Counted from the first letter of the stretch, positions 25,707 through 34,855 are shown. The stretch is DNA of 64,000 nucleotides from RUG14199 sp964629225 (GCA_964629225.1 CAZVQC010000001.1:1-64000); one strand, 5' to 3'. The notes: a model not told the origin generated them from the letters alone. Program-made: numbers and translations.

Positions 25707-26714
25707 ATGATCGAAATAAGGAACCTTAAAAAGATCTACATAGGCGCAGAGGATACCGCCGCGATAGACGGGATATCCCTGACTGTCGGTGCCAGAAAAT
25801 ATGAGATAAAAAGCTTTGCAAGGCTTTCCGACCTGGGTGAGGCATCCGCATCACTGTATTTCTATGACGGAGATACCGACGGGCTGACGGGGAAGAAGGT
25901 CATGGCTCCCGTCGGAGCGAGAGCATTTTTTGAAACGGATGAGAAAGGCAACACAAGTACGATAGAAAACGATGAATTCAGCGCAAGATTCGCAGTCAGT
26001 TTCTCCTACGGGGACAACAGACGGGTGTATTATTCCAAGGGATATCAATGTGTCGGCTACAGTGCTATCAAGCAGTACTATGGCTCCCAACTTTACGATA
26101 TCGATAATGTGATGGTGGTATCGGACGAGGTGTTTGAGACCTTGACCGAGGGCAGAGGAGGGACTTATTCCTTCGCTGTTGCGGGAGTACCGAGTACGGA
26201 GAGCGGGATATCCGACTTCGTTGACGCGGTCTACTCACGGGATGACTCCTGCCGATATGCGGTCACAACTCCCACCACCTACCAAATGAACACATTTGAC
26301 GGTTTCATCGGCAAAGCGGCAAAGATTTGCGGTGTTGCGGGCTGGGGCCTTACCCTGTTTGCTGCGGTGATGATATTCTATTTCATCTCCGGCAGTATTG
26401 AGAGCAAAAAGCGTGAGATCGGCATCATGCGTGCCATGGGAGCGGGGAGAGGAGACGTATTCGGGATATTCATGTTTGAAAGTCTCTTTCTTGCCACTGC
26501 CACGGCGCTCGTCTCTCTCACTGCGGCATTTGCGCTGACGGGGGCGGCAAACTCCTTCCTTGCCGATAGTTACGGACTTCTTTTCTCGATCTTTGACATT
26601 GGGATAAGGCAGGTGGTATTCACCGTCCTTGTGGCGTTCGGGGCAACATTTTTATCGAGCTTCATTCCCTCGGGCCGCATTTCTAAAATGAAGCCCATCG
26701 ATGCGATAAGATGA
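25707..26714 (+). pseudogene. ABC transporter remnant: ATPase N-terminus joined to an FtsX-type permease C-terminus
   Basis: 335 residues in one open frame. Residues 1-28 (MIEIRNLKKIYIGAEDTAAI, then DGISLTVG) are the first strands of an ABC ATPase of the MacB/LolD type. The sequence stops before any Walker A motif and passes at residue 29 into a different context: an extracytoplasmic segment, then three membrane helices (about 208-230, 253-277, 299-322) with the FtsX signature ESKKREIGIMRAMGAGRGD and a final KPIDAIR. Clostridia often have single-chain ATPase-permease proteins of this order, so I infer an in-frame internal deletion of such a gene. It lacks all ATPase motifs and is unlikely to work as a transporter. 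A promoter is present. Confidence 0.7.
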
Positions 26715-26748
26715 CACCGTATTTTGACAATACAAAGCGAGGTATGAT

Positions 26749-27471
26749 ATGAAACTTATTATAGTGCGGCACGGAGAGCCGGATTACGAGCATGATTCTC
26801 TGACGGAAAAGGGCCGGAGAGAGGCGGAGCTCCTCTCAAAAAGGCTTTGCAATACCGAGGTCACGGCGTTCTATTCGTCTCCTCTCGGCAGAGCGGTGGC
26901 AACTTCGAAGCCCACCCTTGAAAAACTCGGCAGGACTGCGGAGATATTGCCATGGCTTCAGGAGTTTCCCGCTTGCAGAATAGATGAGAAAACGGGAGAG
27001 GCGATATTCATGTGGGATATCCTGCCGGAGGAATGGACGGCAAAAAAAGAGTATTACGACAGAGACCGCTGGCTTGAGGAGAAGACCGTTGCCCTCGGCA
27101 ACGGCAAAGCGGAATACGAGAAGGTGGCATCGGGGCTTGATGCTCTTCTTGCAAAGCACGGCTACGTGAGAGAGGGAGAGCTGTACCGAGTGGAGCGGGA
27201 GAATCGGGACACGATTGTGCTGTTTTGCCACTTCGGAGTGGAAATGGTGATCCTTTCCCATCTGTTCGGCATCTCTCCCATGATACTGTGGCACTCTTTT
27301 ACCGCACTTACCTCCTCCGTAACCACGGTCTATACGGAGGAGCGAAAGAAAGGAACAGCGATCTTCCGCTGTGCCGGATTCGGGGATATCTCCCACTTAT
27401 ACGCGGCAGGTGAGCCGGCATCATTCTTCGCCCGCTTTTGCGAGACCTATTCCTCCGACGAGAGGCACTGA
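26749..27471 (+). CDS. Histidine phosphatase family protein
   Basis: 240 residues of the phosphoglycerate-mutase-like superfamily. The phosphate-binding RHGEPDYE is at residues 7-14 with the catalytic histidine, followed by SSPLGRAVATSKPT and the second histidine in VLFCHFGVEMV. The substrate is not predictable. It starts 34 bp after the chimeric ABC gene and may share its transcript. Confidence 0.85.
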   Translation: MKLIIVRHGEPDYEHDSLTEKGRREAELLSKRLCNTEVTAFYSSPLGRAVATSKPTLEKLGRTAEILPWLQEFPACRIDEKTGEAIFMWDILPEEWTAKKEYYDRDRWLEEKTVALGNGKAEYEKVASGLDALLAKHGYVREGELYRVERENRDTIVLFCHFGVEMVILSHLFGISPMILWHSFTALTSSVTTVYTEERKKGTAIFRCAGFGDISHLYAAGEPASFFARFCETYSSDERH

Positions 27472-27473
27472 AA

Positions 27474-27496
27474 AACGGAACGCAAAGCGTTCCGTT
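27474..27496 (+). terminator. First of two near-identical hairpins after the phosphatase gene
   Basis: AACGGAACGC-AAA-GCGTTCCGTT, a perfect ten-base-pair stem immediately after the stop codon, without a clear T-run. Confidence 0.5.
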
Positions 27497-27559
27497 AAGA
27501 GGGAAGACAATTTCGTTTTTGCCTGACGGAAAAAGTCCGTTCAAGGACGGAAAATACCA

Positions 27560-27588
27560 AACGGAACGCTAAGCGTTCCGTTTTTTTT
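27560..27588 (+). terminator. Second hairpin, with a T-run
   Basis: AACGGAACGC-TAA-GCGTTCCGTT (27560-27582), the same stem as the hairpin 86 bp upstream, extended by six further T residues. A convincing rho-independent terminator. Confidence 0.8.
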
Positions 27589-27601
27589 GCTTTTGCATAA
27601 T

Positions 27602-28342
27602 TCAAGTTACTTCGTAGGCTGTGTAGGGATGGGAAAGCTCGTATCCAAGTTTTTTTGCAAGGGCTACGGAAGTCATGTTGTGAGCATCCCAAGATGGGTA
27701 CAGCCCCCTGTCGAGGCAGTCAAGTATCAGATGGGAGGCGGCTACCGTGGCAAGATGACGTCGGCGCTCCGACTCGGCAGTGTCGATCTCGATCTCAATG
27801 CCCTCATTGTAGCGAGTGTAGGAGGATGCACCGGACACTATCGCACCGTCCTTGAGTATCACGTATCCGATACCGAGCTTCAAAAAATGCTCACAGGAGT
27901 CAAAGGAGGAGACGAAGTCGGAGGCCAGAGTGCTATTTAGGCATTTATAATAAAGTTCTTCATCGATGAGCCTCGCCTCGTACCCTTCGGGCAGAAGGGA
28001 GCAAAAGCCTTCAAGCTTCCTTCTGTCAAAAAGGGTGTCCTTTTTGATAGCGTATCTTGTGATACGTTTTGCCGTGGGGTGACATTTTTCTATGACTTCA
28101 TTCCACCTGCCGTCTTTTGGAACGAGAATAGCGAACTCTTCAGGCTTGTGTCTTGCAAGCATCGTATCGGGTACCCCCGCAAGAAACGAAAAACATCCCA
28201 CGGCGGCACAGGCTGAGGTGGGACGCTCTGTGTCATTTACAAACACTTTCCCCATGACTCCCCGGAGGCAGGAGCTGATCATGGTCTCTTCCCACGCCCC
28301 AAAGAGAGGTCGTGCCATCTCTGCGTTTTTAAGTTCGGTCAT
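27602..28342 (-). CDS. GNAT family acetyltransferase
   Basis: 246 residues. The C-terminal half has GNAT features: GYVILKDGAIVSGASSY, EIEIDTAESERRRHLATVAA (the acetyl-CoA pyrophosphate-binding turn) and LYPSWDAHNMTSVALAKKLG. It resembles the larger GNAT proteins with a divergent N-terminal domain. The substrate is unknown. ATG 28342 with GAAGAGG upstream is preferred to a TTG at 28381 that would overlap the upstream gene. Confidence 0.8.
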   Translation of the reverse strand: MTELKNAEMARPLFGAWEETMISSCLRGVMGKVFVNDTERPTSACAAVGCFSFLAGVPDTMLARHKPEEFAILVPKDGRWNEVIEKCHPTAKRITRYAIKKDTLFDRRKLEGFCSLLPEGYEARLIDEELYYKCLNSTLASDFVSSFDSCEHFLKLGIGYVILKDGAIVSGASSYTRYNEGIEIEIDTAESERRRHLATVAASHLILDCLDRGLYPSWDAHNMTSVALAKKLGYELSHPYTAYEVT

Positions 28343-28368
28343 AATAGCCTCTTCGGTATCAGGTGCTT

Positions 28369-28701
28369 TCAACTCTGCCAAAAGGGGATACGTTCCTTGG
28401 TATTGGCTTCAAGGACCTCGTCCACCTTTTTCAGCCACTTTTTTGAAAGCATTGCCGCCTTCCATTTTGAATGATCGGTATCTCCGCTTTTGTTAAGTGC
28501 CCGGCTCAGTCTGATCTGTTGGATGAATGAATAGATCACGTTGATCCCAAACAGTACGATCCCCACGTAGAGAGCCCACCTGTACCATATCCCGGTCACC
28601 AGCATTATCACCGATACCGAAAAAAGAAGCACGTCGCTCACTATGTACATTAAGAAGCCCAGCCAAAACAGCCCTGCCGGATACTTGTTTTTCCTTTCCA
28701 T
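28369..28701 (-). CDS. Small membrane protein of unknown function
   Basis: 110 residues, with two hydrophobic segments (about residues 9-36 and 40-60) followed by a basic cytoplasmic-looking tail. I do not recognise the family. AAAGGGGTGG precedes the ATG and a good promoter lies upstream. It ends 26 bp before the GNAT gene, so the two form an operon. Confidence 0.7.
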   Translation of the reverse strand: MERKNKYPAGLFWLGFLMYIVSDVLLFSVSVIMLVTGIWYRWALYVGIVLFGINVIYSFIQQIRLSRALNKSGDTDHSKWKAAMLSKKWLKKVDEVLEANTKERIPFWQS

Positions 28702-28721
28702 GTCACCACCCCTTTTACTCT

Positions 28722-28750
28722 ATTATATCACATATCCCGACTTTTTTCAA
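28722..28750 (-). promoter_or_regulatory. Sigma-A promoter of the small membrane protein and GNAT genes
   Basis: On the minus strand TTGAAA (28750-28745) and TATAAT (28727-28722) with a 17-bp spacer and a TG before the -10. Confidence 0.75.
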
Positions 28751-28801
28751 CTCGAAAAGATCAAAAGCGGAAATAGCTCAAGATGTGAGAAGTGATACTT
28801 T

Positions 28802-29222
28802 TTAATGCCGATACAGATCCTCAAGAGTGACAAGTGTCACGTCTTTGCTTTTTGAGAGATCCTTAAGGCTTTGGATGAAGCAGCCCTTTGAAAAAATGAA
28901 GCAACGGAATTTTCCGCTTTTGCCGAATACCCACGCATAGTGCTTTAAGGTCTCGTACTCATCCGTTCCCACTGCCTTGTTTTTGTATTTGCAGGAGCAG
29001 ATGACATATTCATCCCCTTCTGCCGGGATGATCACGATTTCGATCTCTTTTTTTCTTTCGGATCTGTCCCCACCATCTTCCGATATCCGAAAGAGGGACG
29101 AAGAGACAGTCGGCGTAAAGAAACAGATACTCGCAGTGACATGGCATTGATCGGGGGACGGATGAGCATTTTTCTCTTTTTGCGAGAAAAAATGATGAAA
29201 AAACGAGAAAACGGAAGATCAT
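28802..29222 (-). pseudogene. C-terminal remnant of an archaeal-type ATPase (DUF234), frameshifted
   Basis: Two frames together read like the C-terminal DUF234 nuclease-like part of bacterial/archaeal ATPases. The upstream frame (29222 to about 29060) has YLFLYADCLFVPLSDIGRWWG; the downstream frame, open to 28802, continues KKEIEIVIIPAEGDEYVICS, then CKYKNKAV and a final TLEDLYRH. The GRWWG and EIEIV-type blocks are family hallmarks but lie in different frames. The shift falls in an A-rich stretch near 29045-29065. The ATPase domain and N-terminal half are absent, so this is a decayed fragment. Confidence 0.68.
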
Positions 29223-29257
29223 TGCATTTTTTGGCTTAACTTTGTTATGGAAAATAC

Positions 29258-29286
29258 TTGTATTATTTTGTAAAATGTGCTAAACT
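29258..29286 (+). promoter_or_regulatory. Sigma-A promoter of the polysaccharide locus
   Basis: TTGTAT at 29258-29263 and TAAACT at 29281-29286 with a 17-bp spacer; TGC before the -10 gives an extended form. A leader of about 100 nt follows. It is the only clear promoter seen ahead of the 17-kb gene run. Confidence 0.7.
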
Positions 29287-29393
29287 AATATAAGGAAAGA
29301 GGTATATATTTGTTTGGGATAGGGCAAAATGCCGAATCACCGGGTCACCGAGGTCCGAGATGAGTAAGATGAGCGAAGGAGAATGAGCACAGT

Positions 29394-30494
29394 ATGAAGA
29401 TATTGATCGCGACGAACCATTCTTATATGCTCTGGCGCTTTCGGAAAGAACTTATCGAAGCTTTGGCAAAGGATCATGAGGTGGTGCTCAGTATGCCGTT
29501 CGTAGGCCATGAGGATGACTTCAAGGGAATGGGACTTCGGTGCATCGACACCCCAATTGACAGACGTGGCATCGACTTTGTGAACGATATGAAGCTCATT
29601 CGCACCTATCGCAGGATGCTTGATGAGGTCAGACCGGATACGGTGATAACTTATTCCATCAAGCCGAATATCTATCTTGGGAGGCTGTGCCGCAAAAGAG
29701 GGATATCTTATTTCACCAACGTCCAGGGGCTTGGAACGGCATTTGAAAAGCCAATACTGTCCAAGGTGGTATCTCTCATGTATCGGGGCGCTTTGAGATC
29801 GGTAGGACGGGTATTCTTCGAAAACAGCGAAAACGCAGAGTACTTTACGGATCGAGGGATGATCCCGAAAGAGAAAGCCACGGTGCTTCCCGGAGCCGGA
29901 GTCAATACGGATGAGTATCCGTATGTTGAGCCGGCGGGGGATCGGAGCGTTTGCTCGTTCCTTTTCGTAGGCAGACTTATGAAGGAAAAGGGCGTTGACG
30001 AATTTTTCGATGCCGCAAGACAGATCAAGAAGGAATTCGGAGAAAAGGTGCGTTTTGATGTGGTCGGCTTTATGGAAGACGATTACGAAACACAGGTGGA
30101 GACCCTAACAAAAGAGGGAACAATAGTATTTCACGGTTTCAGGACGGATGTTTTGCCTTATTACGTCGCATCGGATTGCGTGGTGCTCCCATCTTATCAC
30201 GAAGGAATGTCGAATGTCCTTCTTGAAGGTGCTTCGGTGGGTCGTGCACTCATAACCAGCGATATTCCCGGATGCAGGGAAGCGGTAACGGACGGGACCA
30301 GCGGCTATCTTTGCAGGCCGAAGGATACCGACAGCCTGTGTGATGCCATGAGGCGCTTTTGCGACCTTGATCCAGCTGCTCGGCGTGAGATGGGACTTAT
30401 GGGACGGCGCCTTGTTACCGAAGTCTTCGATAAGCACCGTGTGGTGGAAATGACCTTAAGAGGGATGGGAATCCATGCCAATGTTGAATCGTGA
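29394..30494 (+). CDS. Glycosyltransferase family 4
   Basis: 366 residues with the GT-B fold: an N-terminal domain (MKILIATNHSYMLWRFRKEL, ITYSIKPNIYLGRLCRKRG) and a C-terminal GT4 domain with FLFVGRLMKEKGVDEFFDA and the E-x7-E-type region SYHEGMSNVLLEGASVGRAL. It resembles EpsD/PglA/CapM-like enzymes that add the second sugar, often HexNAc, to a lipid-linked primer. First gene of the polysaccharide locus. GAAGGAGA lies upstream of the ATG. Confidence 0.88.
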   Translation: MKILIATNHSYMLWRFRKELIEALAKDHEVVLSMPFVGHEDDFKGMGLRCIDTPIDRRGIDFVNDMKLIRTYRRMLDEVRPDTVITYSIKPNIYLGRLCRKRGISYFTNVQGLGTAFEKPILSKVVSLMYRGALRSVGRVFFENSENAEYFTDRGMIPKEKATVLPGAGVNTDEYPYVEPAGDRSVCSFLFVGRLMKEKGVDEFFDAARQIKKEFGEKVRFDVVGFMEDDYETQVETLTKEGTIVFHGFRTDVLPYYVASDCVVLPSYHEGMSNVLLEGASVGRALITSDIPGCREAVTDGTSGYLCRPKDTDSLCDAMRRFCDLDPAARREMGLMGRRLVTEVFDKHRVVEMTLRGMGIHANVES

Positions 30495-30521
30495 GGATCC
30501 TAAAGGGAGGTGTCGTGCTGA

Positions 30522-31133
30522 GTGGATGATTCTAATGCAGTTTTGAAACGTCTTTGGGGTGTAGAATTTGAAATTTTGGATGTGATTCACAGAATCTGTG
30601 TTGAAAATGGGCTCAATTATTCGTTAGCTTACGGAACATTGATAGGTGCGGTGCGACACAAGGGATTTATTCCCTGGGACGACGATATTGACATTATCAT
30701 GCCACGTGATGATTATGAAAGGCTGATATCGATCTGGGGGGCAAGAGCTCCGAAAGAATACATCCTTCAAAATGTGCGCACGGATCCGGACTTTACGCAG
30801 AGTTTTACTAAGATCAGAAAGGCCGGGACTACATTTTTACAATATGAATATGAGCGAACAAAAAAATATCACAAAGGCATTTTTGTTGATGTATTTGCCT
30901 GTGATCGACTAGCCCCCGGCATTATTTCAAAAAAAGTACAGTATTTGGCTTGTGCAATTGGCATGCTTTATAATAGGGGTCATGCAAGCGGAAAGGGTGG
31001 AATCACAGGTTGTTTTGAAAAAATGCTGTTGAAGATTCCACGTGAAAAATACGCAAAGCACAGAGAAAGTGCTGAAAAAGTGATTCAAAAATGGAATGGG
31101 AACAGGAAGGCGAATTATTTTGTACCGGTGTAG
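30522..31133 (+). pseudogene. licD, first copy, truncated by tandem duplication
   Basis: A LicD-family phosphotransferase gene begins here at GTG with GGGAGGTG upstream. It reads correctly through SLAYGTLIGAVRHKGFIPWD and DDIDIIMPRDDYERL for about 200 residues, then meets the second copy of a 569-bp tandem repeat in the wrong frame and stops at 31133. LicD proteins transfer phosphocholine or similar groups, or act as sugar-phosphate transferases, on surface glycans. Removing one repeat unit would restore an open frame of 277 residues. The base composition is visibly more AT-rich than the flanks. Confidence 0.85.
30558..31126 (+). repeat. Tandem duplication, unit 1 (569 bp)
   Basis: Direct repeat unit identical, as far as I can read it, to 31127-31695 and directly adjacent. 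The length is not a multiple of three. Sequences at the two ends share only a very short match (GTGTA nearby). Confidence 0.95.
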
Positions 31134-31924
31134 AATTTGAAATTTTGGATGTGATTCACAGAATCTGTGTTGAAAATGGGCTCAATTATTCGTTAGCTTA
31201 CGGAACATTGATAGGTGCGGTGCGACACAAGGGATTTATTCCCTGGGACGACGATATTGACATTATCATGCCACGTGATGATTATGAAAGGCTGATATCG
31301 ATCTGGGGGGCAAGAGCTCCGAAAGAATACATCCTTCAAAATGTGCGCACGGATCCGGACTTTACGCAGAGTTTTACTAAGATCAGAAAGGCCGGGACTA
31401 CATTTTTACAATATGAATATGAGCGAACAAAAAAATATCACAAAGGCATTTTTGTTGATGTATTTGCCTGTGATCGACTAGCCCCCGGCATTATTTCAAA
31501 AAAAGTACAGTATTTGGCTTGTGCAATTGGCATGCTTTATAATAGGGGTCATGCAAGCGGAAAGGGTGGAATCACAGGTTGTTTTGAAAAAATGCTGTTG
31601 AAGATTCCACGTGAAAAATACGCAAAGCACAGAGAAAGTGCTGAAAAAGTGATTCAAAAATGGAATGGGAACAGGAAGGCGAATTATTTTGTACCGTGTA
31701 CGTTGGATTCGTGCAATATTATTTATCCCGGTGACATTTTTGATGATTTAAAGAATGTGGAATTTGAAGGGAAAAAGTATCGGTGTGTAACTGATGCAGA
31801 TTCCGTTTTGAAAGCGGAATCTGGAGATTATATGATGCTTCCTTCGGTGGAAGAGCGCGTGTGGAGGCATCACCCCATTATTTTGGATTTCGAACACGAT
31901 TATGAGGAGACAAGCGACATATGA
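31091..31924 (+). CDS. LicD family phosphotransferase, second copy
   Basis: 277 residues, of which all but the first 13 belong to LicD. It contains the nucleotidyltransferase-like core (SLAYGTLIGAVRHKG, PWDDDIDIIMPRDDYE) and the normal C-terminus of the gene. Its first 13 residues are out-of-frame sequence from the end of repeat unit 1, and the ATG at 31091 has no Shine-Dalgarno sequence. Expression would need reinitiation after the truncated frame, which overlaps it. It may be silent while the duplication exists. Confidence 0.75.
   Translation: MEWEQEGELFCTGVEFEILDVIHRICVENGLNYSLAYGTLIGAVRHKGFIPWDDDIDIIMPRDDYERLISIWGARAPKEYILQNVRTDPDFTQSFTKIRKAGTTFLQYEYERTKKYHKGIFVDVFACDRLAPGIISKKVQYLACAIGMLYNRGHASGKGGITGCFEKMLLKIPREKYAKHRESAEKVIQKWNGNRKANYFVPCTLDSCNIIYPGDIFDDLKNVEFEGKKYRCVTDADSVLKAESGDYMMLPSVEERVWRHHPIILDFEHDYEETSDI
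31127..31695 (+). repeat. Tandem duplication, unit 2 (569 bp)
   Basis: Second unit of the perfect direct repeat that splits licD. After it the sequence continues into the unique 3-prime end of the gene. Confidence 0.95.
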
Positions 31925-32727
31925 CGGATCATAAGATCTCTGTGCTTATGGGCGCATACAATTGTGAAGAGACACTGCCGATGGCGGTCAAGTCAATACA
32001 GAAGCAGACCTATGAGAATTGGGAGCTTATCATATGTGATGACGGATCGGCGGATAATACTTACGAAGTTGCGAAGGCACTTGCTGAAAGAGACAGCCGC
32101 ATTGTATTGCTCCGAAATGAACGAAATCTGGGGCTTAACAGGACGCTTAACTACTGTTTGGCGGCGGCTACGGGCGATCTTATTGCCCGTATGGACGGGG
32201 ATGACGAATCCGTTCCCGACAGGTTTGAGAGGCAGGTGTCTCTTTTGTGCTGTCAGGACAGTTATCAGATCACGAGCAGTTCTATGATCCTCTTTGACGA
32301 GTCCGGTGAATGGGGACTGAAGGAACTTTCCGAATTCCCGACTGCCAAGGATATTGTGGAGGGGACCGCTGTTTGTCATGCCCCGGTGATGATGAGAAAA
32401 GAATGCCTTGATGCGGTCGGGGGTTATTCCACGGACAAGAGGACTTACAGAGTAGAGGATCTTGACCTTTGGATACGGCTATACGGGGCGGGATACCGTT
32501 TTCGCAATATTAAAGAGCCTCTTTACAGAATGCGAAATGACAGTAAGGCTCTTGCCAGAAGGAAATACAAGTACCGTTTGAATGCCACCTATGTAAGGCT
32601 CAGGGGCTGTCGGACATTTCATTTGTCTCTCAAAAGTTATTTGAAAGCATTCACACCGCTTATCAGCGGGCTTGTGCCGGGCAGGATACGGCAATATATC
32701 CGAAAAAAACAGCGGAGTGCGGAGTGA
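31921..32727 (+). CDS. Glycosyltransferase family 2
   Basis: 268 residues with the GT-A nucleotide-sugar domain: ISVLMGAYNCEETL, WELIICDDGSADNT, the metal-binding ARMDGDDESVPDRF, and an acceptor-side VEDLDLWIRL. The C-terminal 60 residues are basic and may lie on the membrane. The ATG overlaps the licD stop (ATGA), indicating an operon. Confidence 0.88.
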   Translation: MTDHKISVLMGAYNCEETLPMAVKSIQKQTYENWELIICDDGSADNTYEVAKALAERDSRIVLLRNERNLGLNRTLNYCLAAATGDLIARMDGDDESVPDRFERQVSLLCCQDSYQITSSSMILFDESGEWGLKELSEFPTAKDIVEGTAVCHAPVMMRKECLDAVGGYSTDKRTYRVEDLDLWIRLYGAGYRFRNIKEPLYRMRNDSKALARRKYKYRLNATYVRLRGCRTFHLSLKSYLKAFTPLISGLVPGRIRQYIRKKQRSAE

Positions 32728-32728
32728 T

Positions 32729-33838
32729 ATGAAAAAAGTACTGTTTCTTATTCACGACCTTGGCAGAGGCGGCGCCGAAAAAGTGCTTGTCAACCTCGTG
32801 AACAATATGGATAGGGAAAAATTCGATATCTCCGTAACGGCTCTTTTCGGCGGCGGGGCGAATGAAAGATTCCTTTTGCCCCATATAAAATACCGAGCGG
32901 TATTTCCCGGGATGATACCGGGGAACAGCAAGATCATGAAGCTGTTTTCTCCGAGGACGCTCCACAGGCTGTGTGTGAAGGATAAGTACGATATCGAGAT
33001 ATCCTATCTTGAAGGTCCTTCCGCACGGATAATCAGCGGGTGTCCCCATGGGGATACGAGGCTTGTTTCGTGGATCCACGTTGAACAGCATAATATGGAG
33101 ATCCTTTCCGGTTCATTCAGAAACGAAAAAGAGGCAAGAAAATGCTATGATCGATTTGATGAGACGGTCTGTGTGTCCGAATTTGTAAAGGAGGATTTTT
33201 GCGGTATTTTAGGTTTTGAGAAAAGCTGCAAAGTCCTTTATAATACGGTGGAATCCGATAAGATAAGGACTCTGTCGGCTGAGGAGGCACCAAAGATAAT
33301 CCGTGACGGCAAGACAAATATTATCACAGTCGGAACTCTTAAGGAGACCAAAGGTCATATGAGGCTTCTCGGCATCGTAAAACGCCTTATTTCCGACGGT
33401 CTTCCAATCCGGCTGTATGTACTGGGGGAGGGACCTCTTCGGGGCAAAATGGAGGCGTATATCGCCGAAAACGGCCTTTCTGATGCGGTGACTCTTCTTG
33501 GGTACGATACTAATCCTTACAAATATGTGGCAAAATGTGACCTTTTCGTCCTTGCAAGCAGAGCCGAAGGCTTTTCCACGGCGGCAACGGAAGCCCTTAT
33601 CGTTGGGACTCCCGTTTGTACTACCCGTGTTTCCGGCATGACGGAGATGCTTGGCATGGAAAACGAATGGGGGATCGTCACGGATAATAATGACGAGGCA
33701 TTTTACGAAGCCTTAAGAGGGCTTCTTGAAGACCCCGAAATGCTTGCCCATTACAAAAAAATGGCAGCAAAGCGGGGCAAAACATTCGAGACCTCCGCCA
33801 CCGTAAAAGCGGTGGAGGAGATGCTTTGGGAGATGTGA
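32729..33838 (+). CDS. Glycosyltransferase family 4
   Basis: 369 residues, GT-B fold: KKVLFLIHDLGRGGAEKVLV with the GGAE turn at the N-terminus, VGTLKETKGHMRLL, VLGEGPLRGKMEAYI and the retaining-enzyme motif ASRAEGFSTAATEALIVGTP. The ATG at 32729 starts one base after the upstream stop; an in-frame extension upstream is not conserved. Confidence 0.88.
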   Translation: MKKVLFLIHDLGRGGAEKVLVNLVNNMDREKFDISVTALFGGGANERFLLPHIKYRAVFPGMIPGNSKIMKLFSPRTLHRLCVKDKYDIEISYLEGPSARIISGCPHGDTRLVSWIHVEQHNMEILSGSFRNEKEARKCYDRFDETVCVSEFVKEDFCGILGFEKSCKVLYNTVESDKIRTLSAEEAPKIIRDGKTNIITVGTLKETKGHMRLLGIVKRLISDGLPIRLYVLGEGPLRGKMEAYIAENGLSDAVTLLGYDTNPYKYVAKCDLFVLASRAEGFSTAATEALIVGTPVCTTRVSGMTEMLGMENEWGIVTDNNDEAFYEALRGLLEDPEMLAHYKKMAAKRGKTFETSATVKAVEEMLWEM

Positions 33839-33843
33839 GTGGC

Positions 33844-34815
33844 ATGAGAAAAAAAGCAATGATATCCGTCATCATTCCCGCTTATAACATTGAAAAGTGG
33901 ATAGGACGGTGCATAGAGAGCGTGTGCGGTCAAACATATCGAGAACTTGAGATCATCGTCGTGGATGACGGCTCCACCGATGATACCGGTAAAGTCATAG
34001 ACTCCTATGCCGAGAGGGACCCAAGGATCAAAGCGATCCATAAGGAGAACGGAGGTCTTGTTGAGACCAGGGAAACGGGCATTGCGATTGCCACCGGAGA
34101 TTACGTGGGCTTTGTTGACGGAGACGATGCGGTAATGCCGGATATGTATGAAAGGCTTCTTGCCAACGCACTTAAATATGATGCGGATATTTCTCATTGT
34201 GGAATGTGCTTTTGCTTTTCGGACGGAAGGGAAGAACTCCACTACGGGACGGGCACTATACGGGTCTCGGATAATGCGGAAGGACAAAAAATGCTCCTTG
34301 AAGGAAAAACGGTCGAGCCGTCTCTCTGCAATAAATTATATAAGAGAGAGATCCTTGCCGACAGTTGCCTTGATAAAAGCATTGTTAACAACGAGGATCT
34401 GCTTCGGAATTTTGTACTCTTCAAGCGGGCGTATAAGAGTGTTTTTGAAGATATTTGCGGATACAGATATATTCAAAGGGACGGCTCGATGTCCAATGAT
34501 CGGTGCAGACTTGCGGAATGTTACAAGCATATCATGAAGGCTCGCAAGATCATAGTAAATAATGCAAGCGAAGATATAAAGCCCTATGCTATGGCAAGTT
34601 ACTTTGCCTGTGTGATCAATTTTGCAAGGTCTTCATACGGTGACCGCGATCCGGAGTCAGTCAAATACGGAGATATGTGCCGTGAAATACTTAAGGAGAA
34701 CCGATTGGAATGGCATTGTATGACCTTCAGTCAAAGGCTGACCGCATGGCTTATAGTCTATGTGCCGTGGCTCTACAATGTGATATTTAAAGCGTATTCT
34801 TCGACCAAAGGATGA
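33844..34815 (+). CDS. Glycosyltransferase family 2
   Basis: 323 residues: ISVIIPAYNIEKWIGRCIES, VVDDGSTDDTGKVID, GFVDGDDAVMPDMYERL, then CNKLYKREIL and a membrane-seeking C-terminal segment (LIVYVPWLYNVIF). The start could be ATG 33826 or 33844; the latter avoids overlap with the GT4 gene before it. Confidence 0.87.
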   Translation: MRKKAMISVIIPAYNIEKWIGRCIESVCGQTYRELEIIVVDDGSTDDTGKVIDSYAERDPRIKAIHKENGGLVETRETGIAIATGDYVGFVDGDDAVMPDMYERLLANALKYDADISHCGMCFCFSDGREELHYGTGTIRVSDNAEGQKMLLEGKTVEPSLCNKLYKREILADSCLDKSIVNNEDLLRNFVLFKRAYKSVFEDICGYRYIQRDGSMSNDRCRLAECYKHIMKARKIIVNNASEDIKPYAMASYFACVINFARSSYGDRDPESVKYGDMCREILKENRLEWHCMTFSQRLTAWLIVYVPWLYNVIFKAYSSTKG

Positions 34816-34855
34816 CGGTCGGTCGAAGGGTCAAAGTACAGTCGAAAGGATACTT

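Noticed and set aside
30558..31695. Possible CRISPR array or short tandem repeats
   Set aside because: Only two long units without spacers; this is a gene duplication. No regular short repeats with spacers were seen anywhere in the window.
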